A stretch of DNA of 35,675 nucleotides, from the NCBI GenBank assembly GCA_025355385.1, contig JANXZS010000123.1, positions 1 through 35,675 of the forward strand, in the 5' to 3' direction. The translations under genes were made by a program, and so were the position numbers. This DNA is from Acidobacteriaceae bacterium (GTDB taxonomy: Bacteria > Acidobacteriota > Terriglobia > Terriglobales > Acidobacteriaceae). The notes under the pieces were generated by a model. That model had not been told where the DNA came from. It did not search any database and saw only the letters and a program-made list of their open reading frames with translations. Positions 26,399 to 33,933 of this stretch are shown piece by piece (within the stretch, counting starts at the first letter, position 1; the number at the start of each line of letters is the position of its first letter).

Positions 26399-28074
26399 GA
26401 AGAGGGACCTGTCTTTTCCATCAAAATACGGCGGCGGGAGAGATATAGCAATTTGCCCGCCCGCGCCGTAACCACTATGGCGATTATGGCACAGAGGATG
26501 GCGAAGATATCCCCGTGCGCCGAGTAGAAGGTCAAGTCGTCGCGGAATCCATAGCTGCCATACAGCGAGCCTTGTATGTTTCTCGGAATGCTGGCTGTCA
26601 ATCTGCCGTAAGGGTCGATGATGGCTGTGGTGCCGTTGTTGGTGTCGCGAAGTATCCACCGCCGGTTTTCGATGGCTCGCATGCGGGCCATATTTAAATG
26701 CTGCCAAGGGGCACTGGTGTCCCCATACCACCCGTCATCGGAGATGTTCACGAACACCTCTGCTCCGTTCACCGCAAACTGCCGGATCTCATCAGCAAAG
26801 ATCGATTCGTAGCAGATGAAGACTCCGTAACGGTGGCCGCTCGTGCGAAATACTTTGCGATATTCCCCCCGGCCGAACTCGGAAACGTTCCGGGTGAGAT
26901 GGCCCGCGAAGAAAAGTAGCTTCTTGAATGGAACGTACTCGCCGAACGGCACCAGGTGGATTTTGTCGTAGCGCCCAATAAAATGGCCATCCGGCGTAAC
27001 CACCACCGCCGAATTAAAGATCTGGTAGCTATCCGGCTTAACGTCTATTCCTACATTCCCGGCGATTACCGATGCACCCGTCTCCGTTGCAAGCCGGTGC
27101 ATCACTCCCTGGAAGCGCGGATCTATATCGCGGAATGCCGTGGGTGCCTCCGGCCACACAATCAAGTCTGGCGAATTCGCCGGCTCGGTGCAGGGGACAT
27201 TGAGCCACGGCGCACCCGTCTCCGGTATACCCGCAATGTACGTACCGCAAGTCCGCTTGCTCAGGGCTGCAAACGTAGCTGCATGAGCGTCATAGCCCGC
27301 ACCAACCCAGCCTAAGTCGTTGGCCGCGTCGCCAGTAACGCTCAGGTCGGGCTGCATCAGTACTGCAGTAGCCTGGGTGGGCTGCAGGGCCGGCGGGTAG
27401 AGATGCCCCAACTGGAGAAAGAACCCCAGCAGCAGCCCACCAACAGCAAGTTTCAGCCGCAGCCTGCTGGTCGATGCGAAGAAGGCCCCCGCCAGCAGTG
27501 CGCTGACCGCAGCCAGCGTCAAAGATAGGCCATAGACGCCGGTCACCGGAGCAGTCCTGGTAAGCCAATAGTTACCTACCTGTGAGTACCCCAGCTGATC
27601 CCACGGATCACTGGTGATGCGCGAGGCTGCAAACTCGACCCCAACCCATAAAAACGGTACAGCCAGCAATGCCGGCAGATTCCGCCCAAAGCCCTTACGC
27701 ACGACGACTACCAGAAAACCGAAGAGAGCGAAGTACAACCCGAGGTAAAGGCAGTATCCCAGGAGAATCAAAACCGAAGCCCAGGCCGAAATGCCGCCGT
27801 AGACGAACATCGTCTGATAAATCCAATAACAGTTGCCCAGGTACCAAAGCACGCCGGTGAGGTAGGCGAGCAATGCGCCACGACCGAGAGAATGGCGCTC
27901 GGCAGCGCCCACTTCTCCCTGGTCATGGAGCAGTGCGAAAATCAGGGGGACCAAGGCTACCCAGCCAAATGCGGTCCGCCACCAGGGCACTGGCCCGGCG
28001 ATAGGAAAGGGCAGCAGGAGAAGCAATGCGGACAGGGCTGCATTCACCCATGGCAGATTCTTGAGCGTCCTCAT
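26395..28074 (-). CDS. lnt: Apolipoprotein N-acyltransferase
   Basis: A 559-residue inner-membrane enzyme that adds the third acyl chain to the N-terminal cysteine of lipoproteins, taking it from a phospholipid. About seven N-terminal hydrophobic segments are followed by a periplasmic carbon-nitrogen-hydrolase domain. The catalytic triad is visible: E309 in VWPEAPTAF, K371 in YDKIHLVPFGEYVPF and C421 in FICYESIF, with spacing like the E. coli enzyme. The C-terminus ends with a last hydrophobic helix. Its TGA overlaps the GTG of prfB. It is the first gene of the minus-strand group. It fits the presence of a lipoprotein gene in this window. Confidence 0.93.
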   Translation of the reverse strand: MRTLKNLPWVNAALSALLLLLPFPIAGPVPWWRTAFGWVALVPLIFALLHDQGEVGAAERHSLGRGALLAYLTGVLWYLGNCYWIYQTMFVYGGISAWASVLILLGYCLYLGLYFALFGFLVVVVRKGFGRNLPALLAVPFLWVGVEFAASRITSDPWDQLGYSQVGNYWLTRTAPVTGVYGLSLTLAAVSALLAGAFFASTSRLRLKLAVGGLLLGFFLQLGHLYPPALQPTQATAVLMQPDLSVTGDAANDLGWVGAGYDAHAATFAALSKRTCGTYIAGIPETGAPWLNVPCTEPANSPDLIVWPEAPTAFRDIDPRFQGVMHRLATETGASVIAGNVGIDVKPDSYQIFNSAVVVTPDGHFIGRYDKIHLVPFGEYVPFKKLLFFAGHLTRNVSEFGRGEYRKVFRTSGHRYGVFICYESIFADEIRQFAVNGAEVFVNISDDGWYGDTSAPWQHLNMARMRAIENRRWILRDTNNGTTAIIDPYGRLTASIPRNIQGSLYGSYGFRDDLTFYSAHGDIFAILCAIIAIVVTARAGKLLYLSRRRILMEKTGPSS

Positions 28075-28147
28075 CGGGCAGAGTCTACCATTCTTATACC
28101 GTCATAATTCGTTCCTCATGCCTCACTTCAGGTTACAATTCAGGATC

Positions 28148-28279
28148 ATGCTACAGGAACTGCTGCATTTCGTGATGCACGCTCTCACCACCATCTTTTT
28201 CATCGGAATGGCGGGATCCTCGATCGTTGTGGTCATAAGCTTCGTCGAAGACTTCAAGGAGCTTGTCGGAAAAGATTGA
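28148..28279 (+). CDS. Small single-span membrane peptide, 43 residues
   Basis: A short frame of 43 residues with one long hydrophobic segment (HALTTIFFIGMAGSSIVVVI) and an acidic/basic tail (SFVEDFKELVGKD). The ATG has CAGGAT just upstream, a fair ribosome site; a longer frame from 28061 has no hydrophobic or family logic upstream. It lies divergent from lnt and 120 bases before the APC permease gene on the same strand. I recall similar short peptides in Acidobacteria, but the function is unknown. It may be a subunit or regulator of the neighbouring permease, or stress-related; this is speculation. Confidence 0.65.
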   Translation: MLQELLHFVMHALTTIFFIGMAGSSIVVVISFVEDFKELVGKD

Positions 28280-28399
28280 AGATTGTGACCGAATAGGCGA
28301 CGCTGTTGACTGGGTCAGACTTCGGACATAAACTCGGCGCTGGGCGGCAACCTGGAAGTCAAGTGTGCTACCGGCTCGACCTTGAAGTGAATATTATCC

Positions 28400-30769
28400 A
28401 TGGACCGAACTACCACCCAGGCTCCTTCAAATCGCGTACGGCTGGTAGTGGCGTCGTCGGTGATGCTCACGTTCATCTCCTTCTGGCGCGCCGCGGCCAT
28501 CGTGCTCAACGACCTTGGTTCTTCCGCCTTCTACGCCGGAGGCATCGCTGAAGAGGCCGTCGGCAAGGCCGCCCCCTGGTTCATCCTCGGAGTCATGCTC
28601 TTCTCCTTTGCGGTGCGTGCCGTATATGTTGAGAGCTGCTCCATGTTCACGCGCGGCGGCGTGTACCGTGTAGTCAAAGAAGCGCTTGGCGGAACCTTTG
28701 CCAAACTGAGCGTCTCTGCCCTGATGTTCGATTACATCCTTACGGGACCCATATCAGGCGTTTCTGCCGGACAGTACATTACTGGTCTCCTCAACGAAAT
28801 GATGGTGGTAGGCGCTGCCCATGGATGGCTTCCCCATGCACTGATGCACCCTAACCATGCAGCGTTCCAACTGCCTATGAACGGCACTGCTGCGGTGCTC
28901 GCTGCTGGGGTAACCGTCTTTTACTGGTGGCAGAACATCAAGGGGATTGAAGAATCCAGCGACCGCGCGATGGAGGTCATGAAGATCACTACCGTCATGG
29001 TCGTGATCCTGCTTACGTGGGGCATTTATTCCGCCATCCACCTCGGTGTCAAACTACCGCCTTTCCCCACCCCGTCCCATCTCCACTTCAGTAGCGATGC
29101 CCTCGGTATCTTCAGGCATACCAAAGCGGCGGGCGCCCTAGGTCTCTTCGGCGTCATCATGGCTTTTGGCCACTCCGTCCTCGCGATGAGCGGGGAGGAA
29201 TCCCTGGCCCAGGTAAACCGCGAAATCGAGCACCCGAAACTGAAGAACCTCAAACGGGCCGCCATTGTTATCGCGATATACAGCTTAGTCTTTACCGGAA
29301 TGGCATCCATGCTTGCCGTGATGCTGATTCCAGACGCAGTCCGCGTACCCATTTATCGAGATAATTTGATAGCGGGAATGGCCATGTATATGGTCGGTCC
29401 GCAGGTGCTGCGGATTACCTTCCGCGTTTTCGTGGTGGTAGTTGGATTTCTTATCCTTTCCGGAGCCATCAATACTTCAATGATCGGTTCTACCGGCGTG
29501 CTGATGCGCGTGGCCGAGGATGGGGTCCTCACCGACTGGTTCCGTAAACCACAAAAGCGCTTTGGCACCAGTTACCGCATTGTGAACATGGTTGCGTTGC
29601 TGCAACTATTTACCATCATCGTCAGTCGCGGCAATGTCATCACGCTGGGCGAAGCTTATGCCTTCGGTGTCATTTGGAGCTTCACCTTCAATAGCCTCGC
29701 GATGCTCGTTTTGCGCTACAAGTACAAGGGCGAACGCGGCTGGAAGGTGCCTCCCAACTTCCATATTGGAAAGGTAGAGATTCCGGTAGGACTTGCATCC
29801 GTCTTTATGGTGCTGGTCTGTACCGCCATAGTGAACTTCTTCACTAAGACCGTCGCTACGGTGAGTGGGGTCGCGTTTGCCGCAACCTTCTTCTGCATAT
29901 TCAGTTTTTCAGAGCGGAAAATTAAACAACGCCATGCCCTGACCACCGAGCATCTGAAGGAGCACTTTCAGCTCGAGCATGAAGACAACGTCGGTCGCGA
30001 AGCACTGAAAATCAAGTCCGGGTGCGTTATGGTGACCATGCGCGACTCGGCCAACCCCTTTGCGCTTAAGTGGGCTCTCGCACGTACTGACACGGACGAT
30101 CAGGACATCGTCGTTCTCACCGCCCGCGTCATGGGCGTAGGTGGTCCGGAATATCTTGAGGCTTCCGAGCAGCTATTCAGCGAACATGAGCAGATGGTGT
30201 TCACCAAGGCGGTGTCAGTAGCGGAAAGTTTTGGCAAGCATATTTCACTTCTGGTAGTGCCCGCCGGCGATGTGTTCGCCGCGCTAGTTCAAACTGCAAA
30301 CTCGCTGGAAGCCGATGCAGTCGTGTCTGGTCTTTCCAGTCGGATGACCGCCGAAGATCAGGCCTTTCATGTCGGCCAGGCATGGGAGACCATACCAGAT
30401 CCCAAACGCCAATTCACCTTCTTCATCGTCTCTGGCGATGGCGAGGCACAAGCCTTTCACATCGGCCCCCATGTGCCTACGCTGCAGGCTGACGACGTGC
30501 AACTTGTTCATCGCCTCTGGCTAAACTTCCACCGCGATCCGCAGATGCAGGGTCTCCATCACAGCGACATCGTTACCTATGCACTCACCCGCCTTGCCGG
30601 CGAGTATGCACGCGATAAGCAGGAGACACTGAAAGATCTGCGGCACTCCGCCCTCACTGGCCACCAAATGAAAGGTTTGGCAGCACCTTACCCTGAGCTT
30701 CCCGAGGAATTTTCAAGCCAGCCTGAGCCTGCACCCGAACCATTCAAAGACCGCAACAATACCGAATAA
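28400..30769 (+). CDS. APC-superfamily amino-acid permease fused to a C-terminal stress-protein-like domain
   Basis: A 789-residue inner-membrane transporter. Residues about 17-510 form the twelve-helix APC amino-acid/polyamine permease fold, including the glycine-rich first segment and SALMFDYILTGPISGVSAGQYI. Residues about 540-760 form a cytoplasmic domain with universal-stress-protein-like blocks (GCVMVTMRDSANPFALKWAL, ADAVVSGLSSRMTAEDQAFH). The tail is acidic and proline-rich. The domain may bind nucleotide or sense metabolite levels to gate transport; this is inference. The substrate is unknown. The start lacks a strong ribosome site. The gene ends with tandem TAA stops and is followed by hairpins. 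Confidence 0.85.
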   Translation: MDRTTTQAPSNRVRLVVASSVMLTFISFWRAAAIVLNDLGSSAFYAGGIAEEAVGKAAPWFILGVMLFSFAVRAVYVESCSMFTRGGVYRVVKEALGGTFAKLSVSALMFDYILTGPISGVSAGQYITGLLNEMMVVGAAHGWLPHALMHPNHAAFQLPMNGTAAVLAAGVTVFYWWQNIKGIEESSDRAMEVMKITTVMVVILLTWGIYSAIHLGVKLPPFPTPSHLHFSSDALGIFRHTKAAGALGLFGVIMAFGHSVLAMSGEESLAQVNREIEHPKLKNLKRAAIVIAIYSLVFTGMASMLAVMLIPDAVRVPIYRDNLIAGMAMYMVGPQVLRITFRVFVVVVGFLILSGAINTSMIGSTGVLMRVAEDGVLTDWFRKPQKRFGTSYRIVNMVALLQLFTIIVSRGNVITLGEAYAFGVIWSFTFNSLAMLVLRYKYKGERGWKVPPNFHIGKVEIPVGLASVFMVLVCTAIVNFFTKTVATVSGVAFAATFFCIFSFSERKIKQRHALTTEHLKEHFQLEHEDNVGREALKIKSGCVMVTMRDSANPFALKWALARTDTDDQDIVVLTARVMGVGGPEYLEASEQLFSEHEQMVFTKAVSVAESFGKHISLLVVPAGDVFAALVQTANSLEADAVVSGLSSRMTAEDQAFHVGQAWETIPDPKRQFTFFIVSGDGEAQAFHIGPHVPTLQADDVQLVHRLWLNFHRDPQMQGLHHSDIVTYALTRLAGEYARDKQETLKDLRHSALTGHQMKGLAAPYPELPEEFSSQPEPAPEPFKDRNNTE

Positions 30770-30792
30770 TAAGTTTTTAGATTATTTTCTTT

Positions 30793-30848
30793 GTTGCTGT
30801 GTACTTCTTAGTACGGCAACATGCAGCTTTTCTTAACGGAAAAGCTGC
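30793..30848 (+). terminator. Two adjacent hairpins after the permease gene
   Basis: Hairpin one: GTTGC/GCAAC (30793-30797 with 30816-30820) plus GTAC/GTAC inside, loop TTCTTA. Hairpin two: a perfect 10-bp stem, GCAGCTTTTC (30823-30832) with GAAAAGCTGC (30839-30848), loop TTAACG. They sit 24 and 54 bases after the stop. No T-tract follows the second stem, so it may protect the mRNA end or act with a protein rather than as a plain intrinsic terminator. Confidence 0.5.
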
Positions 30849-30892
30849 GCCATCCTCACTTCTCCGGTCTATACCTACAGGGAAAATGACCT

Positions 30893-30991
30893 AGTGCCGA
30901 GTTTGGATGCCGTCCCACGGCACTCAGTTTCGGCGCTTGGTTTCGCCCGAGTCATCCAACATTCTGTTCCAATTGGTATATCTTTGGATGA
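30893..30991 (+). ncRNA. Candidate structured leader RNA with mutually exclusive pairings
   Basis: AGTGCCG (30893-30899) pairs perfectly with CGGCACT (30918-30924). Its loop holds TTGGATG (30903-30909), which is complementary to CATCCAA (30953-30959), giving an H-type pseudoknot. The same CATCCAA, extended to TCATCCAA (30952-30959), can instead pair with a second copy, TTGGATGA (30984-30991). A GGCG/CGCC hairpin (30932-30947) lies between. I do not recognise a known RNA family. The region is upstream of the small basic protein gene and could be its leader, if transcription starts before it. Confidence 0.3.
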
Positions 30992-31000
30992 GTTATCACA

Positions 31001-31016
31001 TTTGACATTTGTCAAA
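31001..31016. promoter_or_regulatory. TTTGACA-TT-TGTCAAA inverted repeat
   Basis: A perfect 7-bp inverted repeat with a 2-base centre, 78 bases before the GTG of the small basic protein gene. It includes TTGACA, the consensus -35 hexamer, so it may be an operator overlapping a promoter. I could not find a good -10 at 17 bases, so the promoter reading is uncertain. Confidence 0.4.
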
Positions 31017-31093
31017 GTAGTGCTGTCTTCAGTATCGTGTCGTTATAGCAAGTCTTAGGCTTGGCAACGAGAGAAGGCTTAAGAGGAGGAAGA

Positions 31094-31357
31094 GTGCAGG
31101 TTTCAGAGATACTACAAGAAATCGATAAAGAGATAAGCAGGTTGCAGCAAGTCAGGGTGTTGTTGGCCGGCGATACTGCGGGCGGAACACCTAAGCTTCG
31201 TCGTGGCCGTAAAAAGAACGCAGTGGCGAGCTCTCCGGTAGCGGCAAAAACAGCCGGAAAGACTAAGAGGAAGCTAAGCCCAGAGGGGCGCAAGCGCATT
31301 GCCGATGCGATGAAACGGCGCTGGGCAGAGCGTAAAAAACAGCAAGCGGCAAAATAA
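31094..31357 (+). CDS. Small basic protein of 87 residues with a lysine/arginine-rich tail
   Basis: The GTG start at 31094 has an excellent ribosome site (AAGAGGAGG about five bases upstream); the upstream TTG at 31061 is not needed. The N-terminal third is a helix with heptad character (VSEILQEIDKEISRLQQVR). A glycine-rich linker with RRGRKK follows, then an alanine/lysine segment and the C-terminal block LSPEGRKRIADAMKRRWAERKK, a short helix type common in small acidobacterial and other bacterial proteins. The net charge is strongly positive, so it probably binds DNA or RNA, perhaps as a dimer through the N-terminal helix. No named family can be assigned. It is a single-gene unit closed by a very strong terminator and preceded by an inverted-repeat-rich leader. 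Confidence 0.75.
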   Translation: MQVSEILQEIDKEISRLQQVRVLLAGDTAGGTPKLRRGRKKNAVASSPVAAKTAGKTKRKLSPEGRKRIADAMKRRWAERKKQQAAK

Positions 31358-31374
31358 GCCACTGGTCGTTATAG

Positions 31375-31413
31375 TCAGAAAGGGCAGACCGAGATCCGGT
31401 CTGCCCTTTCTGA
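31375..31413. terminator. Strong bidirectional terminator, perfect 17-bp stem
   Basis: TCAGAAAGGGCAGACCG (31375-31391) and CGGTCTGCCCTTTCTGA (31397-31413) are exact reverse complements around the loop AGATC. It lies 17 bases after the stop of the small basic protein gene and 70 bases beyond the 3' end of the convergent methyltransferase-like gene, so it can serve both. Confidence 0.8.
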
Positions 31414-31482
31414 TGGCACCTAGATCAGACTAGCGTGGAGCTTGTCCGTCCATGATCGAGGCCGTTTTGGCGAGGGCGCGGA

Positions 31483-32199
31483 TCAGCGAGTGATTATCAC
31501 TTCGTAAAGATTGTCTTTGGCAAGAAAGAATTTGTAGTTGCTAAACGCACCGAAGAGCTTTTCAATACTGCGATTGGTGTATACGCTCTGCACCGCATAT
31601 TGTTCGCTCTCCTGCATCTCGATATTGTCCGCGTCCGTGAGGTGGTAACGGCAGAATGCAGTCGCGCTGCCTGTCTTTTTGGTGTGAAACAGCGCCAGGA
31701 TGCGTCCTCCCGGTAACATGCTGGCGTGGAACCGGGCAATTACCGGAGCGATCATCGGTGCCGGCAGGTAATCGAGCGTAGTCCACAGGAGCACCACGTC
31801 GAACAGCCTGCCAGAGAACTCAAGATTGTGCGCCAGAAACGCTTCCGTGTCGTATTGCTGCTCCGCCGGGACCTCTTCACCCTCGCTCACGGCTTTCAGC
31901 CAATCGGGCTTCGTCGCTTCATGCACAATGTCCGCCATGTAGACACTATGGCCCAGGCCCGTCAGGAAATTGATATTTGAAGGAGACGTGGGACCAATGT
32001 CGAGAATGCGGAGATTCGACCCACTCTTCAGATACTTGAGCATGGCCGACCAGCCGCTCGAGTGCCTAGGCACACGGGGACCGGAGAGCAATGTCGGGCT
32101 CTCAGAGCGGTGCTCGCCAGACTGACTTCGATGAAATAACTTACGCAGCACGTTCCCGTCTTCTCCAGTCAGCAGCAAGCTGGCAACTGCCGCTGGCAC
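31483..32199 (-). CDS. Class I SAM-dependent methyltransferase-like protein
   Basis: A protein of up to 238 residues with a Rossmann-type methyltransferase layout: LRILDIGPTSPSNINFLTG is motif I (a degenerate glycine loop), VYMADIV the acidic end of strand 2, FDVVLLWTTLDYL strand 4 and LPGGRILALFHT the strand-5 turn. The substrate is unknown, and the weak motif I leaves binding of S-adenosylmethionine unproven. The start is uncertain: GTG 32199, or GTG 32151 (MLRKLFHRSQSGEH), which has GGGA nearby. It is downstream of the bactofilin gene on the same strand with a 126-base gap, so it may share its transcript. Confidence 0.65.
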   Translation of the reverse strand: MPAAVASLLLTGEDGNVLRKLFHRSQSGEHRSESPTLLSGPRVPRHSSGWSAMLKYLKSGSNLRILDIGPTSPSNINFLTGLGHSVYMADIVHEATKPDWLKAVSEGEEVPAEQQYDTEAFLAHNLEFSGRLFDVVLLWTTLDYLPAPMIAPVIARFHASMLPGGRILALFHTKKTGSATAFCRYHLTDADNIEMQESEQYAVQSVYTNRSIEKLFGAFSNYKFFLAKDNLYEVIITR

Positions 32200-32250
32200 A
32201 GACTCGGTAAGAGCGATTTCCGGTTGCTATGCACGACCGTGTGCGCTTCC

Positions 32251-32279
32251 GTGCGGCTTCGCTTAGCAAAAAGCCGCGC
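32251..32279 (-). terminator. Hairpin between the bactofilin and methyltransferase-like genes
   Basis: GTGCGGCTT (32251-32259) and AAGCCGCGC (32271-32279) form a 9-bp stem with one G-U pair and an 11-base loop. It lies just after the bactofilin stop. No T-tract follows, so termination is uncertain. Confidence 0.3.
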
Positions 32280-32325
32280 AAGCATGGCGGGCTGGCACCG
32301 GTGTACACCTATAGAAACTTCCATT

Positions 32326-32736
32326 CTAGCCGCGAGCCGGCGTGGTGGAATGTGAGCCCGGCGCTACCGTGGTAACAGGCTTTTCACCTTGGACAGCAGA
32401 GGGTGCTGTCACCAAGTCTACCTTGCCGGTGAAGTTTGCATTTTCTTCGATGGAAAGACGGGCGGCCCGAATGTCCCCCAGCAGATTGCTGCCTTGACGA
32501 AGTTCCACCTTGCCGGTGGCAATGATATTTCCGTTGAGCGTGCCCAGCACCACCACATCTCGAGCCGAAACGTTGGCCTGGACGCGCGCATTCGCGCCCA
32601 CAGTCAATTTGCTGTCAGACAGCGTAATGGTACCCTCCAAGTGCCCGTCGACCACCAGATCTTCGTTGCCCTTCACTTCTCCGCGAATTTCGACCGACTT
32701 GCCTATAACCGCTGCAACGCTCTCGCCTGGAATCAT
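32326..32736 (-). CDS. Bactofilin (polymer-forming cytoskeletal protein)
   Basis: A 136-residue bactofilin, which polymerises without nucleotide into filaments that position envelope enzymes and shape cells. The central right-handed beta-helix spans about residues 10-105, with the usual short repeats (VIGKSVEIRGEVKGNEDLVVDGHLEG, given here in part, then VVLGTLNGNIIATGKVEL). It is flanked by short disordered ends; the C-terminal tail is serine/threonine/proline rich. The length and the start near the first beta repeat are typical. No membrane anchor is seen. Confidence 0.9.
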   Translation of the reverse strand: MIPGESVAAVIGKSVEIRGEVKGNEDLVVDGHLEGTITLSDSKLTVGANARVQANVSARDVVVLGTLNGNIIATGKVELRQGSNLLGDIRAARLSIEENANFTGKVDLVTAPSAVQGEKPVTTVAPGSHSTTPARG

Positions 32737-33016
32737 TGATCTCTCCTGAATCTATCTGGGACTTAAACGAACTATACGAGACCATGGAAGTATGCTGCAA
32801 CTGCCTCCCCCCCAAAAGCACCGGCTCCAAACCCCCCATCGGTATGATCTCGACTCCCCCAGCCCAGCCTTAACACTTGGGCAGGAAGATGCTTAGAACC
32901 CACAGAACTCCCCTGCCACAACCTGCGTCTAACTAAGGTAGGGGCTAAACACTCTCGCCGAAGCGGTAAGGGCTATGCTCCCTGCAAATCATCGGACGAG
33001 TATCTTGGTGGACACG

Positions 33017-33916
33017 ATGCAAGCAACTGCAACTGCGCGGGCCGGGCAGATACTCTCTGCGATTCTGCTAGGCGTGATCACCCTTGGTCCGTCTGTCGCC
33101 ACCGCACAGGGAGACCGGGGGGGGGGCGGCGATTTCGTCGCACTCGTCAGACGTACAGTGGCAAACGAGATCCACGCCAATCAGAGTCGCGCCGCCCAAG
33201 GCACAAGCCCCGTTCGCTTCAAAATCCATAAGAAAGATGAAAGAAGCGTCACTACCAAGGAGATCGTACAGACCAGGGACGGCAGCGTCGCACGACTCGT
33301 CGGCATCAACGACCTGCCGCTCTCTCCGGAACAGGAGCAGGCAGAGCGCGCCCGCCTGCAACGACTCATGGACCAACCGGAGATACAGGAGCACCGGCGC
33401 AAGCGCGAAAAGGAAGACGCCGACCGCGCCAACAAATTCGTGCAGATGATGCCCGAAGCTTTCGTCTACTCGTACGCCGGCATCGCGCAAGCACCTGACG
33501 GCCCGGCAATAAAACTTCGTTTCAAACCTAACCCCAGCTTTATGCCTCCCGATCAGGAGTCTCGCGTTGCCGGCGGAATCGAAGGCGAGCTATGGATCGA
33601 TCAAGCGCAGGAGCGCATGGTCCGCTTTGACGCGCATCTTTTTCAGGATGTGGACTTCGGGTGGGGCGTCCTGGGCAGGCTATACAAGGGGGGCACCATC
33701 CACATCGAGAATGCAGATATCGGCAACCACAATTGGCAGTTGGTCAACATGAACCTCAACCTAACTGGCAGAGCACTCATGCTCAAAATGCTGACCTTCC
33801 GGGTCACTGAAACTGCCACCGATTTTCAGCTCCTGCCAAAAGAGTTGACTTACCAGGATGCTATTCGTCTTCTCGAATCCAATGTCACACCGTTGACCTC
33901 GGTATCAGGACGATAG
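33017..33916 (+). CDS. Exported protein of unknown function with a G10 tract
   Basis: A 299-residue secreted protein. A signal peptide (AGQILSAILLGVITLGPSVATA) ends near residue 30. A glycine stretch (DRGGGGD, residues 33-39) encoded by ten consecutive G follows. Next is a charged helical region (EQEQAERARLQRLMDQPEIQ, HRRKREKEDADRANK), then a beta-rich domain with GIEGELWIDQAQERMVRFDAHLFQDVDFGWG, resembling periplasmic lipoprotein-localisation-like sheets seen in several acidobacterial proteins. I cannot name a family. I chose ATG 33017, which has GGTGGA five bases upstream, over the ATG at 32975. It is convergent with the racemase gene, 17 bases apart. Confidence 0.7.
   Translation: MQATATARAGQILSAILLGVITLGPSVATAQGDRGGGGDFVALVRRTVANEIHANQSRAAQGTSPVRFKIHKKDERSVTTKEIVQTRDGSVARLVGINDLPLSPEQEQAERARLQRLMDQPEIQEHRRKREKEDADRANKFVQMMPEAFVYSYAGIAQAPDGPAIKLRFKPNPSFMPPDQESRVAGGIEGELWIDQAQERMVRFDAHLFQDVDFGWGVLGRLYKGGTIHIENADIGNHNWQLVNMNLNLTGRALMLKMLTFRVTETATDFQLLPKELTYQDAIRLLESNVTPLTSVSGR
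33117..33126 (+). repeat. Homopolymer run of ten G inside a coding sequence
   Basis: Ten G bases at codons 34-38 of the exported protein gene. Such runs slip during replication, and a change of one or two bases would truncate the protein just after its signal peptide. It is the longest single-base run I noticed in the window. Confidence 0.85.
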
Positions 33917-33933
33917 TAAATGCTCATGCCCTG

